From Gemmatimonadaceae bacterium (GTDB lineage: Bacteria; Gemmatimonadota; Gemmatimonadetes; Gemmatimonadales; Gemmatimonadaceae): a DNA stretch of 64,000 nt. The position numbers and the translations under genes were made by a program. Positions within the stretch are counted from its first letter, which is position 1; each line of letters opens with the position of its first letter. The notes below the pieces were generated by a model. The model did no database searches, was not told where the DNA came from, and was given only the letters and a program-made list of their open reading frames with translations. Shown here piece by piece: positions 42,590 to 51,319 of this stretch. The DNA is taken from positions 283,161-347,160 of the forward strand of contig DASXKV010000033.1 of the NCBI GenBank assembly GCA_036496605.1, in the 5' to 3' direction.

Positions 42590-44403
42590 TTCATTTCCTC
42601 GATCACGGCTTTGAGCTCCTGCGGCATCGGCGGAATCGTCTCGCGCGAGAGACGCATCTCTCCGTTCCGCTCGCGGTGCACAACGAGGTTGAATGTCCCG
42701 AACGAGGGATCCTTGTCCGGGAAATCGTCTCGGAAGTGACCGCCCCGGCTTTCTTGCCGAGCCAGCGCCGAGCGCGCGATGGCTTCGGAAACGACGAGTA
42801 GGTTGTCGAGATCCAATGCGGTGTGCCAACCAGGGTTGTATTCGCGGTTGCCGCGCACGGCGACATCCGCCGCGCGGCGCTTCAGCGATTCGATGCACGC
42901 GAGCGCCTGCTCCATCTCCTGCTGGGTGCGGACGATGCCGACGAGGTCCTGCATGTTCTCCTGCAGCGTCTCCTGAACCTGGTACGGTCCGTCAGCCGAG
43001 CCTGTGCGGTCGAATGGTGCGAGCGCGGCGCGCACGGCTGCGTCCACCTCCGCGCCATTCACCTTGGCGGCACCGTGTTCGCCCGCGAATCGCGCTGCGT
43101 ACTCGCCCGCGCGTTTGCCGAACACGAGTAGATCGGAGAGTGAGTTGCCGCCAAGCCGGTTTGCGCCGTGCAGCCCCGCGGCGCACTCACCGCAGGCGAA
43201 CAATCCGGGCACCGTGGACATCTGCGTGTCACCCTCGACGCGCACGCCACCCATGATGTAGTGCGTCGTTGGACCAATCTCCATCGGTTCTTTCGTGATG
43301 TCGATGCCCGCGAGCTGCATGAACTGATGATACATGCTCGGCAGCTTCTTCTTGATGTGCTCCGCCGCGTTAGGCAATTTCTCCTTGATCCACGAGATGT
43401 CGAGGATCACGCCGCCGTGCAGTGAGCCGCGACCTTCCTTCACCTCGCGCACGATCATTCGCGCGACGTGGTCGCGTGTCAGCAATTCGGGCGGTCGGCG
43501 CGCGTTCTTGTCACCTTGCGTGTACCGCCAGCCCTCTTCCGGGTTGTCCGCTGTCTGTGACCGATAGTTTTCCGGTATGTTCTCGAACATGAAGCGCTTG
43601 CCATCGCGATTGCGTAGCACACCGCCTTCGCCACGCACGCCTTCCGTCACGAGAATGCCTCGGACGCTCGGCGGCCAGATCATGCCCGTCGGATGGAATT
43701 GCACGAACTCCATGTCCTGCAGCGCCGCACCGGCGCGATAGGCCAGCGCGTGACCGTCGCCCGTATACTCCCAGCTGTTCGACGTAATTTTGAAGGCGCG
43801 TCCCACGCCGCCGGTCGCCAGAACGACCGCCCGCGCGCGGAAGAGGCGGAAGCGTCCGCGCTCCCGGTCATAACCAAACGCACCCGAGACCCGATCACCG
43901 TCCCTGAGCAGCGTGATCACGGTGCATTCCATGTGCACGTCGATCCCGCGATGAATGCCGTGATCTTGTAGCGTGCGGATCATCTCGAGGCCGGTGCGGT
44001 CGCCGACATGCGCCAACCGCGGATATCGATGCCCGCCGAAGTTGCGCTGCAGAATGCGACCGTCGGGCGTGCGATCGAATAGCGCGCCCCACGCCTCGAG
44101 CTCGCGGATGCGATCCGGCGCTTCTTTCGCGTGCAGTTCCGCCATCCGCCAGTTGTTGACGTACTGACCGCCACGCATCGTGTCGGCGAAGTGCACGCGC
44201 CAGCTGTCACGATCGTCCACGTTGCCCAGCGCGGCAGCGGCGCCACCCTCCGCCATCACCGTGTGCGCCTTGCCGAGCAGCGACTTGCACACGAGGCCCA
44301 CTCTGACGCCGTGCGCCGCCGCCTCGATCGCGGCGCGCAAGCCCGCACCGCCAGCGCCAATGACGAGAACGTCGTGATCTATAGTTTCGTATTCGCTCAT
44401 CAA
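42586..44403 (-). CDS. sdhA: Succinate dehydrogenase flavoprotein subunit
   Basis: A 605-residue flavoprotein. DVLVIGAGGAGLRAAIEAA is the FAD dinucleotide motif, HTVMAEGGAAAALG includes the His for covalent FAD attachment (KAHTVMAEGG), and VQFHPTGMIWP, VTEGVRGEGGVLRN and the HGANRLGGNSLSDLLVFG block complete the active site. It oxidises succinate to fumarate and passes electrons to SdhB. Its stop overlaps sdhB by ATGA. Between it and the anchor gene sits the 34-base degenerate heptad repeat R6. An Arg for catalysis lies in the GVRGEGG segment. Confidence 0.95.
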   Translation of the reverse strand: MMSEYETIDHDVLVIGAGGAGLRAAIEAAAHGVRVGLVCKSLLGKAHTVMAEGGAAAALGNVDDRDSWRVHFADTMRGGQYVNNWRMAELHAKEAPDRIRELEAWGALFDRTPDGRILQRNFGGHRYPRLAHVGDRTGLEMIRTLQDHGIHRGIDVHMECTVITLLRDGDRVSGAFGYDRERGRFRLFRARAVVLATGGVGRAFKITSNSWEYTGDGHALAYRAGAALQDMEFVQFHPTGMIWPPSVRGILVTEGVRGEGGVLRNRDGKRFMFENIPENYRSQTADNPEEGWRYTQGDKNARRPPELLTRDHVARMIVREVKEGRGSLHGGVILDISWIKEKLPNAAEHIKKKLPSMYHQFMQLAGIDITKEPMEIGPTTHYIMGGVRVEGDTQMSTVPGLFACGECAAGLHGANRLGGNSLSDLLVFGKRAGEYAARFAGEHGAAKVNGAEVDAAVRAALAPFDRTGSADGPYQVQETLQENMQDLVGIVRTQQEMEQALACIESLKRRAADVAVRGNREYNPGWHTALDLDNLLVVSEAIARSALARQESRGGHFRDDFPDKDPSFGTFNLVVHRERNGEMRLSRETIPPMPQELKAVIEEMK

Positions 44404-44437
44404 TCCCTAGCCCCAAGTACCGTAGCCCCTAGGCCCT
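44404..44437. repeat. Degenerate heptad repeat R6 inside the sdh operon
   Basis: Read on the minus strand, units of TAGGGGC type (CTAGGGGCTA, then TTGGGGCTAGGG) flank a GGTACT centre. It resembles R5 in unit but is shorter and decayed. It lies between the anchor and flavoprotein genes, where it could affect relative expression. Confidence 0.55.
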
Positions 44438-45237
44438 CACAAGATCCGCCAGTCGTGCCAGACGCCCATCGCGCACAGACGGATGTAGAAGTCGGCGAAC
44501 GCAACCGCCACCAGACTCGTCCAGGCCCAGCGCATATGCCATCGGTTCAGGCAACTTGCGCAATCATAGGCGACTTGCTGGCCACGGTGCTTCGAGATTT
44601 CGTCGTGAAAGCCACCGACGATATGACGGAAGGAGTGGCAGCCGAGCGTATAGCAGCTCAAGAACACAACGTTCGCGGCGAGCACGAGTGTGCCGACGCC
44701 AATCCCAAACTGGCGTCCACCGCCCGCCATCGGAAACCAGAGGGCCTTCCATACATCCGACGCCAAAATCAACAGAAACAGCAGCGCGATATAGAGGACA
44801 TACCGGTGGATATTCTGGATGATGAGCGGAAAGTAGCGCTCGCCGAGATACGACTTTCTCGGCTCACCCACCGCGCAGTTTGGCGGGTCGGCCCAGAATG
44901 CCTTGTAGTACGCGCCGCGATAGTAGTAGCAGGTGACTCGGAATAATCCCGGAAACGGCAGAATGATCAACGCGGGCGAGAACGTGAGCCACCCAGGCCA
45001 CCACGCCGGCTTTGAACCAAACAGCGCGTGAGGAGAGTTGCCGAAAATCTCCGGGGAGTAAAAGGGCGAGAGGTACGGACCGTACCAGTAATTCGCGTTC
45101 TGGAAGGCTGCCCACGTCGCGTATACGATGAAACTGGTGAGCAGCGTGAACACCACGAGGGGCTGAATCCACCAGGCGTCCCGGCGCATCGTTTCGCCGA
45201 AGCCTCGTCGATACAGCGGCAGCGGTGCATGGGCCAT
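44437..45237 (-). CDS. Succinate dehydrogenase membrane anchor (Sdh1-type, fused)
   Basis: A 266-residue membrane protein with five or six helices; it is first in the operon with sdhA and sdhB following. PLVVFTLLTSFIVYATWAAF (about 27-46), FSPALIILPFPGLFRVTCYYYRGAYY, IHRYVLYIALLFLLILA and WTSLVAVAFADFYIRL are the hydrophobic blocks. Arg-His-rich stretches (PGLFRVTCYYYRGAYYKAFW, HSFRHIVGG) fit the heme or quinone site of the Sdh1 anchor found in actinobacteria. One long anchor replaces SdhC plus SdhD. A GGAGGG is seen about eight bases upstream of the ATG. Confidence 0.85.
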   Translation of the reverse strand: MAHAPLPLYRRGFGETMRRDAWWIQPLVVFTLLTSFIVYATWAAFQNANYWYGPYLSPFYSPEIFGNSPHALFGSKPAWWPGWLTFSPALIILPFPGLFRVTCYYYRGAYYKAFWADPPNCAVGEPRKSYLGERYFPLIIQNIHRYVLYIALLFLLILASDVWKALWFPMAGGGRQFGIGVGTLVLAANVVFLSCYTLGCHSFRHIVGGFHDEISKHRGQQVAYDCASCLNRWHMRWAWTSLVAVAFADFYIRLCAMGVWHDWRIL

Positions 45238-45435
45238 CTCCGTCAGCCCTCCTGTCTTGGCTCAAGGTGCGCGTAAGTGATGCAGATGTCAGCACAGTGT
45301 CAATGCCGCCACAGGCGGTCGGCGTGATCGACCGAGCGCGGCCCGACACCTGCTCTTCTGCACCCGCAAACCGGCGACATGGGGAGCGCACGATGTGCGG
45401 AGGGCATCGTCCGGTCGAACTCGTGGAGAACGCAC

Positions 45436-45816
45436 ATGTACGCAAGGAGTGTTGCCATCGCATGGCTGCTCGTCTCGACCGTCAGCGCAGGTTGTCACCG
45501 CGGCGGCTTCACCAACGCTCCGGAAGGCACGAGAGGCGCGGTCGGACTCGTCGTCAAGAATCAGAACTTCTACGACATGGACCTGTATGTCGTGAGCGAA
45601 GGACTCGCGACGCGCGTAGGCGACGTCACCGGCAATTCGACGGCGCAGTTCACGCTCGACCCGTCCTTCTTTCCATCGAATGAGCTGCGCATCGTTGCGA
45701 CGCCCGTCGGGGGAAATGGTCGCGCAACGAGTGGCGCGCTCACGGTGGCTCCCGGGCAGACGATCGAGTTCACGATCGCGGCCGTGCTCCGGCAGAGCTC
45801 GGCCATCATTCGCTGA
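45436..45816 (+). CDS. Small lipoprotein, paralogue of the gene at 53270
   Basis: A 126-residue secreted protein. Signal MYARSVAIAWLLVSTVSAGC with a lipobox Cys20. The mature part is a small beta sandwich with the pattern NQNFYDMDLYVVSEGLATRVGDV then ELRIVATPVGG and SGALTVAPGQTIEF. The same pattern recurs in the other lipoprotein at 53270 (NQGFPDMNIFVVAETSNRVR). I do not recognise a named family. The ATG has AGAACGC upstream with a weak SD. No partner gene; a convergent TonB-like gene follows. Confidence 0.75.
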   Translation: MYARSVAIAWLLVSTVSAGCHRGGFTNAPEGTRGAVGLVVKNQNFYDMDLYVVSEGLATRVGDVTGNSTAQFTLDPSFFPSNELRIVATPVGGNGRATSGALTVAPGQTIEFTIAAVLRQSSAIIR

Positions 45817-45846
45817 GGCTGAGTCGTTAGGCGCCGGCGCTTCCGT

Positions 45847-46743
45847 TCAGGGCCGGAGTGAAAACCAGAAGGGTAATTCGATCACCTGAGGCACCGGGCA
45901 CGACGCGACGCGTGCTGGCGCGAAATGGTATCGCGCAAGTGTCCGCGCCGCCGCCAGAGCGAAGGCGGGCGACGTCGCGTGCAGCACTTCCATAGTCGGT
46001 ATCAACGCAGCGCCGGTCGCATCGACAACGACCCGGAGCAAAACCTCGCCGTCGCGCCCATCGTCCCGCTCATCTTCCGGGTATTCGGGAAGCGGCTTCA
46101 CACCGGTCGCCGCCGCATCGGTGAGTCGTAGACGCGGGAAGTTAGCCTTGAAAATCGTCGCTGGCGCGACGCGAAATCGGATGTCTTCGGCACCAGTGGT
46201 GACCCTAAGCTCGAGCGCAACCGCATCGGCATCGAGTGCCCGCGTGACGATCGCTGGAGTGCTGTCAGCCACAGACGCGTTGATGGCCGCGACGATGCGA
46301 TCGTCGAATCCGGGAGCGAGTGAGGGAATGGAGCTGATCACTCTCGTGACCGCGCCGCTCCGCAGAATAGAGAAATCGTAGACGCCGTAGAGCACCGGCT
46401 CCCGCATCGACACTGTGTCACCGGAAAGTTGCTCCGGTCGCAGCATGCGCATCGGCGCCGGACCAGGAGCGAAGACGGGGAGCTGCAGCGGCTGCGGCGC
46501 TGTGAAGTGCGCGAGAATCGATTCGAGGAGAAGTGTCCGCGCCCGCGGCGGCATCGTTTCGCCATCGCGGCGAATCAGGTACGCTCTCGCCGTGACGGCG
46601 ACTGAATCGACGCGAGCCGCACGAAGCACCGAGTCACAGGGGTCGTTGGGTGCGCTCGGCTGTTGAGCTCCAACTCGGGCAGCGAGCAGAAGCACGATAG
46701 GTGTCGTCGCGGCATAGCGACCCAGTGATAAAAACTTCCTCAC
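45847..46743 (-). CDS. TonB C-terminal-domain exported protein
   Basis: A 298-residue protein with a signal (LSLGRYAATTPIVLLLAARVGA). After a variable region of about 170 residues, the C-terminal TonB-like beta-alpha domain has DGRDGEVLLRVVVDATGAAL and ALAAARTLARYHFAPA. An N-terminal helix and proline-rich spacer typical of energy transducers are not seen, so it may be a TonB-domain secreted protein, not a true transducer. GTG start at 46743 overlaps the permease stop (GTGA). The longer frame reading into the permease gene is set aside. Several Gemmatimonadota proteins have such domains. Confidence 0.7.
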   Translation of the reverse strand: MRKFLSLGRYAATTPIVLLLAARVGAQQPSAPNDPCDSVLRAARVDSVAVTARAYLIRRDGETMPPRARTLLLESILAHFTAPQPLQLPVFAPGPAPMRMLRPEQLSGDTVSMREPVLYGVYDFSILRSGAVTRVISSIPSLAPGFDDRIVAAINASVADSTPAIVTRALDADAVALELRVTTGAEDIRFRVAPATIFKANFPRLRLTDAAATGVKPLPEYPEDERDDGRDGEVLLRVVVDATGAALIPTMEVLHATSPAFALAAARTLARYHFAPARVASCPVPQVIELPFWFSLRP

Positions 46744-48230
46744 GCCAGCTCCCCTTCCTGGTTCCAGGAACGCACGCGCCGACGCCCGCCCGCCGCATAG
46801 ATGAGAAGGCCCAGCACGTTCAGGCCGACGACGACGCTCGAGATCTTTGCCGCGAATGCATGCCAGCTTGGCACGTCGATGATTGGAAAGACCGAAAGTG
46901 CGACGTATAGCAGCGTCGTCAGAAAACCTGCGGCGGCAGCGGTCTTGAGGCCGAGGGACGCTCGCGGGAGCACACTCTCCGAGGACCGCAGCGCGAATAA
47001 CGGAAGCGCAAAGAGCACCAGATAGGTAAGGCCATAGAGAATTCCCGCCGCATTGTCGAGGAGCTGAAAGGCCTCCTGTTCGCCGACACCGATAATGCCG
47101 ACAATGCCGAACGCGAACGAAACCGCGCCCACGAATAGAATCGAGTTCACCGGCGTGCGAAATCGCGGATGCAGTCTCGTGAACCATGCTGGGAGAAGGC
47201 GGTCCCATCCGGCAACCATCGGCATGCGCGTGTTGCCGGTGAAAACGATGCTCGAATTCGCGACGAGACGCGAGGTGAGCATGAGGATCGCGAGCGGCGC
47301 CACGAGCGAGGCGATACCTAACGAGCCAAATCCCCGAGTGATCGTTTGCGGAATTGGAGCAATGAGATCGACCTGCGCGGGCGTACTGAACGCCAGCACC
47401 GCGCTCGTTCCAAGAATGAACATCACGGCGATGATCGGGGCGGCAATCAGCGTTGCCCGGCCAATCGTTCGCTCGGGATTGCGGCACTCTCCCGCCAGCA
47501 CGGCGACGTACTCGAACCCACTCAGCGCTCCTACGGCGAGCTTTCCGAAGATGTTCAAGCTCAGAAGGCTGAGTGCCGGCATCGCCAGCGCAAACGGGTG
47601 ATAGGCCGGCAATGCTCCGCGGGCAACCTGCACAAACGGCAACCCGATGAGCACAACGAATGCGACGAGAAGCATGACGCTTCCCGCGTTATGGAGCCAT
47701 TTACTGACGCCCAGCCCGAGGACGCCCAGCACGACGAGCGCTGCCATCAACGTGCAGCTCACGGCGGTGATGAACACCTTACTCGTTGCCATCCAAGGCA
47801 ACGCGAACGCATAGGAAAGATTGGTGGAGATCACGAGACCGATGCTTCCAATGAGCACCACCGCATACATCCAGAGGTTCCACGCGACCATGTACGCCGC
47901 GGCCTCGCCAAACCCAAGCTTGGTCCATTGATAGAGGCCACCCTCGAGCGGCAGCGCACGGCTGAGGTGTATGACGACGGCAGCTTGCGGCAGATAGAAG
48001 AGCAACATCGCCGCGAGCCAGAACACGATGTGCGATTGCCCGAGCTTTGCCGCGGCCCCCACCCACACGATGCCAACGACATAAACGATCTGCTGCAAAA
48101 CCAGATCGACGAGTCCCAGCTCTTTCTTGAATTGCGCGCTGCGTTGCTCGACGCGAGCCGCCTCTACCGCTGGCGCGTTCGATGACGCGGGCGCGAGCTG
48201 GTGCCCGTCCGGTCGTACATCGAGCGTCAT
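46740..48230 (-). CDS. APC-family amino acid permease
   Basis: A 496-residue membrane transporter with about 12 helices. LQQIVYVVGIVWVGAAAKLG, SRALPLEGGLYQWTKLGFGE and FEYVAVLAGECRNPERTIGRA are APC superfamily blocks; the last corresponds to the conserved loop after TM6. Substrate is not readable. Two candidate ATGs lie two codons apart: the second (48230) forms an ATGA overlap with the cyclophilin gene's stop and has AGGA six bases before it, so it was chosen. Order of expression: secreted Cys-rich lipoprotein, cyclophilin, permease, TonB-domain protein, all coupled. Confidence 0.88.
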   Translation of the reverse strand: MTLDVRPDGHQLAPASSNAPAVEAARVEQRSAQFKKELGLVDLVLQQIVYVVGIVWVGAAAKLGQSHIVFWLAAMLLFYLPQAAVVIHLSRALPLEGGLYQWTKLGFGEAAAYMVAWNLWMYAVVLIGSIGLVISTNLSYAFALPWMATSKVFITAVSCTLMAALVVLGVLGLGVSKWLHNAGSVMLLVAFVVLIGLPFVQVARGALPAYHPFALAMPALSLLSLNIFGKLAVGALSGFEYVAVLAGECRNPERTIGRATLIAAPIIAVMFILGTSAVLAFSTPAQVDLIAPIPQTITRGFGSLGIASLVAPLAILMLTSRLVANSSIVFTGNTRMPMVAGWDRLLPAWFTRLHPRFRTPVNSILFVGAVSFAFGIVGIIGVGEQEAFQLLDNAAGILYGLTYLVLFALPLFALRSSESVLPRASLGLKTAAAAGFLTTLLYVALSVFPIIDVPSWHAFAAKISSVVVGLNVLGLLIYAAGGRRRVRSWNQEGELA

Positions 48231-48901
48231 CGCCATTCCTGGGCGATCGTTGCGCGCTGAATCAGATCGAGACGAGGAAAGAAGTGCCGCAGATAATCGT
48301 TGCCCTGATTCATGATCAGTTCCTGACGTGGACCGAGTCCGGCCGGTGCACCCTCGCCATAACCGTCGTACAGTGATTCAGCCACGTTCAATCCATCGAT
48401 CACTTCGGCGATCGGTGGAAAGCCCCCGCCGTAGCTATCGAGCTTGGGGTTGTCGCGCAGATTGATGAAGAGTTGTACCGTGCGAGTGTTCGGTCCCTCG
48501 CTCGCGAACGCGATCGTTCCGCGCGTATTCGGGTGTCGCACGGGATCGTCGGGAATCCGCCGCGCCTCCCAGCCGGTGTTCACCGTGGGCTGCCCGGAAA
48601 TTCCGAACTGGGCAACGAAGTTCTCGACAACGCGGAAAAAGTACGTGCTGTCGTAGTAGTGGTGCTTCGTTAGGTAGTAGAAGCGATCGACGCCGTGCGG
48701 CGCCCACGCGCGACGCGCCATTACCGTCATCTTCCCGCGCGATGTCTCCATATCGACGCGAAAGCTGTCCGGCGCCGGTTGCGCCAGCTCGGCTTCATTC
48801 GGCGCAAGCAGCGGGCCTTCGTGTCGGGCGCAGCCAACGAGAATGGAGAGGACAACGGTGGCCGCGGCGCCCGCCCCGCGTTGGGATAAGAAACTACTCA
48901 T
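48227..48901 (-). CDS. Cyclophilin-type peptidyl-prolyl isomerase, lipoprotein
   Basis: A 224-residue exported foldase. A lipobox ends the signal (VLSILVGC), then the cyclophilin domain begins: VDMETSRGKMTVMARRAWAPHGVDRF, YYDSTYFFRVVENFVAQFGISG, NTRGTIAFASEGPNTRTVQLFIN and GFPPIAEVIDGLNVAE. The key F-x-R-x-x-x-x-F-x-x-Q-x-G pattern is present. It should help fold periplasmic proteins. Its ATG overlaps the upstream lipoprotein gene's stop (ATGA). Four genes here are linked by such overlaps. Confidence 0.9.
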   Translation of the reverse strand: MSSFLSQRGAGAAATVVLSILVGCARHEGPLLAPNEAELAQPAPDSFRVDMETSRGKMTVMARRAWAPHGVDRFYYLTKHHYYDSTYFFRVVENFVAQFGISGQPTVNTGWEARRIPDDPVRHPNTRGTIAFASEGPNTRTVQLFINLRDNPKLDSYGGGFPPIAEVIDGLNVAESLYDGYGEGAPAGLGPRQELIMNQGNDYLRHFFPRLDLIQRATIAQEWR

Positions 48902-49482
48902 CTCGGGACTTTCGTTTGAGGAAGAGAGGATGCCCCACCGTGCTGTGGTGGACCGGCAGAGAGGGCGTCGGAAACCCGCTCGCGCTGATGATCGCTCCGA
49001 CTGCGCAGAACGGCTAAGAGGTTCACGTTGCGAATCAGCGTCGGCTCACCGCGCAGCGTCGGTTCATCAGTCGCTTCGATGAACTTTGTCCTGTCGAGAC
49101 GAGCTTCATCGCGCTCCCGCGCTGCGGCGTCAGTATAGACAAACACGTCGATCTCGGAGTTGCCGAGCAGCAGTCGAGTGCCAGATTGCGTCAGAGGAGC
49201 CAACGCGATCGCTCCGGCGACCGAGTCCCGTCGAGGAGCCAACCCGGCCCGATCCAGTGCCTGAAACACAGTGCAGTCAGACCACTGCCCGGTGGCAGCG
49301 CAGGGGGTCTTTCCTTGCGCCGGCGGTAACGTCTGAGCGGTAGCGATGGAGGGCGCAGCAGTAGAATGCGTGTCAGCTGGCCTTTGGTTCTTCCCGCCAC
49401 TACAAGCGAGGAGAATCAGGCCACTTGACGCGAAGACGACGTAGATCAGCGAGGTCGAGCGGCTTGCCGATGTGCTGTCCAT
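48898..49482 (-). CDS. Hypothetical lipoprotein
   Basis: A 194-residue exported protein with signal MDSTSASRSTSLIYVVFASSG and lipobox LILLACSG. The mature part holds a short domain with Cys pairs (CAATGQWSDCTVFQAL) and a strand-rich TRLLLGNSEIDVFVYTD segment. Function unknown. Start taken at 49482, so that the signal peptide begins the protein; an ATG ten codons earlier is possible. First gene of the coupled set lipoprotein, cyclophilin, permease and TonB-domain protein. Confidence 0.62.
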   Translation of the reverse strand: MDSTSASRSTSLIYVVFASSGLILLACSGGKNQRPADTHSTAAPSIATAQTLPPAQGKTPCAATGQWSDCTVFQALDRAGLAPRRDSVAGAIALAPLTQSGTRLLLGNSEIDVFVYTDAAARERDEARLDRTKFIEATDEPTLRGEPTLIRNVNLLAVLRSRSDHQRERVSDALSAGPPQHGGASSLPQTKVPR

Positions 49483-49554
49483 GAGCGCAAACCAGGAATG
49501 CGGTCGGATCATACGTGACTGCGACGTCGCGTCGCCAGGGTCCTGGATACGACA

Positions 49555-49583
49555 GAGCCCCGAGCGACGGTCGCTCGGGGCTC
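49555..49583. terminator. 13-base perfect hairpin (possible terminator)
   Basis: GAGCCCCGAGCGA, loop CGG, TCGCTCGGGGCTC. It has no T-run on either strand. It lies 27 bases past the stop of the minus-strand histone-H1-like gene (49611) and upstream of the lipoprotein gene, so it may end the former's transcript in a Rho-dependent or hairpin-only way. Confidence 0.6.
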
Positions 49584-49610
49584 GTCAGGCACGAGCTGAG
49601 ATGCGGGGTT

Positions 49611-50138
49611 CTAGCGTTTCCTGCCCTTGGCCTTGCGCTCTCGCGCGGCAGCCTGTTTTCTCGGAGCCTTCGGCTTCTTGGCCGATCCTTTTCGAGCCGC
49701 AGGGGCCGCGGCACGCCGGGTGGCCTTGGGAGCCGCAGCAGTCTTAGGCGCGGCGCTCTTCTTCTCGGCACCACCCTTCGGCGCCGGGCGTGCTGCGGTC
49801 CGAGCGCTCGGAGCCTTTGCCGTTCGTTGCGGTTTGGCCGGTGCACTCGGAGCCGTGGTAACCTTTTCCACGCCCTTAGCCGGTAACGCCTTCGTTGACT
49901 TCAGAACCAACTTTCCGGGCGCTACCGCCGGTACTGCTGGAGCCGCAGGTGGAGCGGACGCAACGGCATTTGTGCTTCCCTTGGGCCGTCCGCCTTTTCT
50001 GGCTAACTGCGCGTCAGCAAGCATCTTACGAAATGCTTCTTGCGCCTCTGCCATCAATTGGACGTGCGAAACGCGGCGCTCACGAAGCGCCTTATCTTTC
50101 TCAGCCCGATATATCGCTAGCGCAGTCGTCGCATCCAT
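49611..50138 (-). CDS. Lys/Ala/Pro-rich histone H1-like DNA-binding protein
   Basis: A 175-residue basic protein. Residues 1-45 form a helical head (ALAIYRAEKDKALRERRVSH). Next comes ARKGGRPKGS, an AT-hook-like core (GRPKG), then a low-complexity tail of Lys, Ala and Pro (about 60-175) with AAAPK and KAPRK runs, resembling eukaryotic H1 C-terminal tails and bacterial HC1/AlgP-type proteins. It probably coats DNA in a sequence-unspecific way. ATG at 50138; a TTG two codons earlier is possible. No obvious Shine-Dalgarno. Confidence 0.72.
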   Translation of the reverse strand: MDATTALAIYRAEKDKALRERRVSHVQLMAEAQEAFRKMLADAQLARKGGRPKGSTNAVASAPPAAPAVPAVAPGKLVLKSTKALPAKGVEKVTTAPSAPAKPQRTAKAPSARTAARPAPKGGAEKKSAAPKTAAAPKATRRAAAPAARKGSAKKPKAPRKQAAARERKAKGRKR

Positions 50139-50245
50139 TGTCAAGGTGTGGAGGGGTTCGACGATCTCGACCGGGAACGCCTAAATCTAGTCAAGAACGC
50201 GCTTTCGGACAGAGGCGAATTAGGGCGCCGGCTACGCCGTTGGCT

Positions 50246-50626
50246 TCAGTCAGCTCTTGGCGGAATCACCGCCTCGAACGGCGACAGCAATTGCCGGCTT
50301 GCCAGCTCCAGACCAGCTGCATTCTGGACCAGGATCGCTCTGGCCGCGCTTTTCACCAGGTCGCCAAGCTCCTGTTGTAAGCCCATTCCATCCACTCGCC
50401 GCTCGAGATCGACGAGAAATGCGCTGACGCGTCCCGGTCGGTCCTTGTTCTTCATGGATGTCACCTCATCCGCCACCATCATCATTGCCGACGTGTGCGC
50501 CGAGCTGCCAAAGTTGTCCTTGGAAATTCGCTCCCGATCGGCTGCCGAAAGCGCCGAAACGCGATCGAGGAATCGACCCGCGGCTTCGATATTCCGATCA
50601 ACGGTCTGTGGGTGTGTCCCTGTCAT
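50246..50626 (-). CDS. Small protein of unknown function
   Basis: A 126-residue cytoplasmic protein of mostly helical character: NIEAAGRFLDRVSALSAADR, RISKDNFGSSAHTSAMMMVA and ERRVDGMGLQQELGDLVKSA. GGAGG six bases upstream of the ATG supports it as a real gene. No recognised domain. It lies alone between a histone-like gene and a NUDIX gene, with the same orientation. Confidence 0.6.
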   Translation of the reverse strand: MTGTHPQTVDRNIEAAGRFLDRVSALSAADRERISKDNFGSSAHTSAMMMVADEVTSMKNKDRPGRVSAFLVDLERRVDGMGLQQELGDLVKSAARAILVQNAAGLELASRQLLSPFEAVIPPRAD

Positions 50627-50722
50627 CCGCGCCTCCGAGAGAGCGTTGAATTGGCCCGTCGAGAGACAGGTCGGCGATGCGCCGGATTATTATGGTGCGA
50701 CCGTGGCCAAGGCGAAACCGTC

Positions 50723-51196
50723 TTAGCGAATTGAGGAGGGTGGCTCCTCGAGTAGCGTGCGCGCCCGAGCCATCGCATTTTGCTCGCTCGCGAAGGCCAG
50801 CATTCTCTCAGCCTCGCCGAGTTGCACCCATCGGGCCTCGTCGACTTCATCGTCGTGCTCGGTGACGTCGCCGCTCTCGTATTCCAGTAGGAAAAGATGC
50901 ACGAATTTGTGAAAGCGAGCTCGCTGGCCGGCTTGATCGTTACCGACGTACCAGTACTCGATGACGTCGAGGGGCGCGATGAGACGGGCATCGACGCCGG
51001 CTTCCTCGCGAACCTCGCGAACCGCTGTGAGCTCCGGCGACTCACCGTCGTCGATGACGCCCTTCGGCAGCTGCCATCGGGCCTTCGGGCCAACCCGAAT
51101 CAGCGCGACCTCCGTCAGACCACCGATGGCGGCGCGTCTGTAGACGACGCCGCCGGCGGATACCTGACGTACCACTCGCGGCCGATTGGCAGGCAT
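50723..51196 (-). CDS. NUDIX hydrolase (diadenosine/nucleotide pyrophosphatase-like)
   Basis: A 157-residue enzyme with start MPANRPRVVRQVSAGGVVYR. The Nudix box is WQLPKGVIDDGESPELTAVR followed by EVREEAGVD, with all Glu residues. The variable region FHKFVHLFLLEYESGDVTEHDDEVDEARW fits small housecleaning or MutT/Ap4A-type hydrolases. Substrate unknown. A longer frame upstream would overlap the amine oxidase promoter. It is divergently transcribed from the amine oxidase gene, 123 bases apart. Confidence 0.85.
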   Translation of the reverse strand: MPANRPRVVRQVSAGGVVYRRAAIGGLTEVALIRVGPKARWQLPKGVIDDGESPELTAVREVREEAGVDARLIAPLDVIEYWYVGNDQAGQRARFHKFVHLFLLEYESGDVTEHDDEVDEARWVQLGEAERMLAFASEQNAMARARTLLEEPPSSIR

Positions 51197-51319
51197 GTCG
51201 TTAGGTAATGGATGTGGCTCGAGTGAGGAGGCAGTACGGCATGTGACGTGAAACACTGCGGACCTTCGAGCAGATTCCATTCCGCACGAGGTCGCACGAG
51301 ACTCCGAATAACCAATCCC

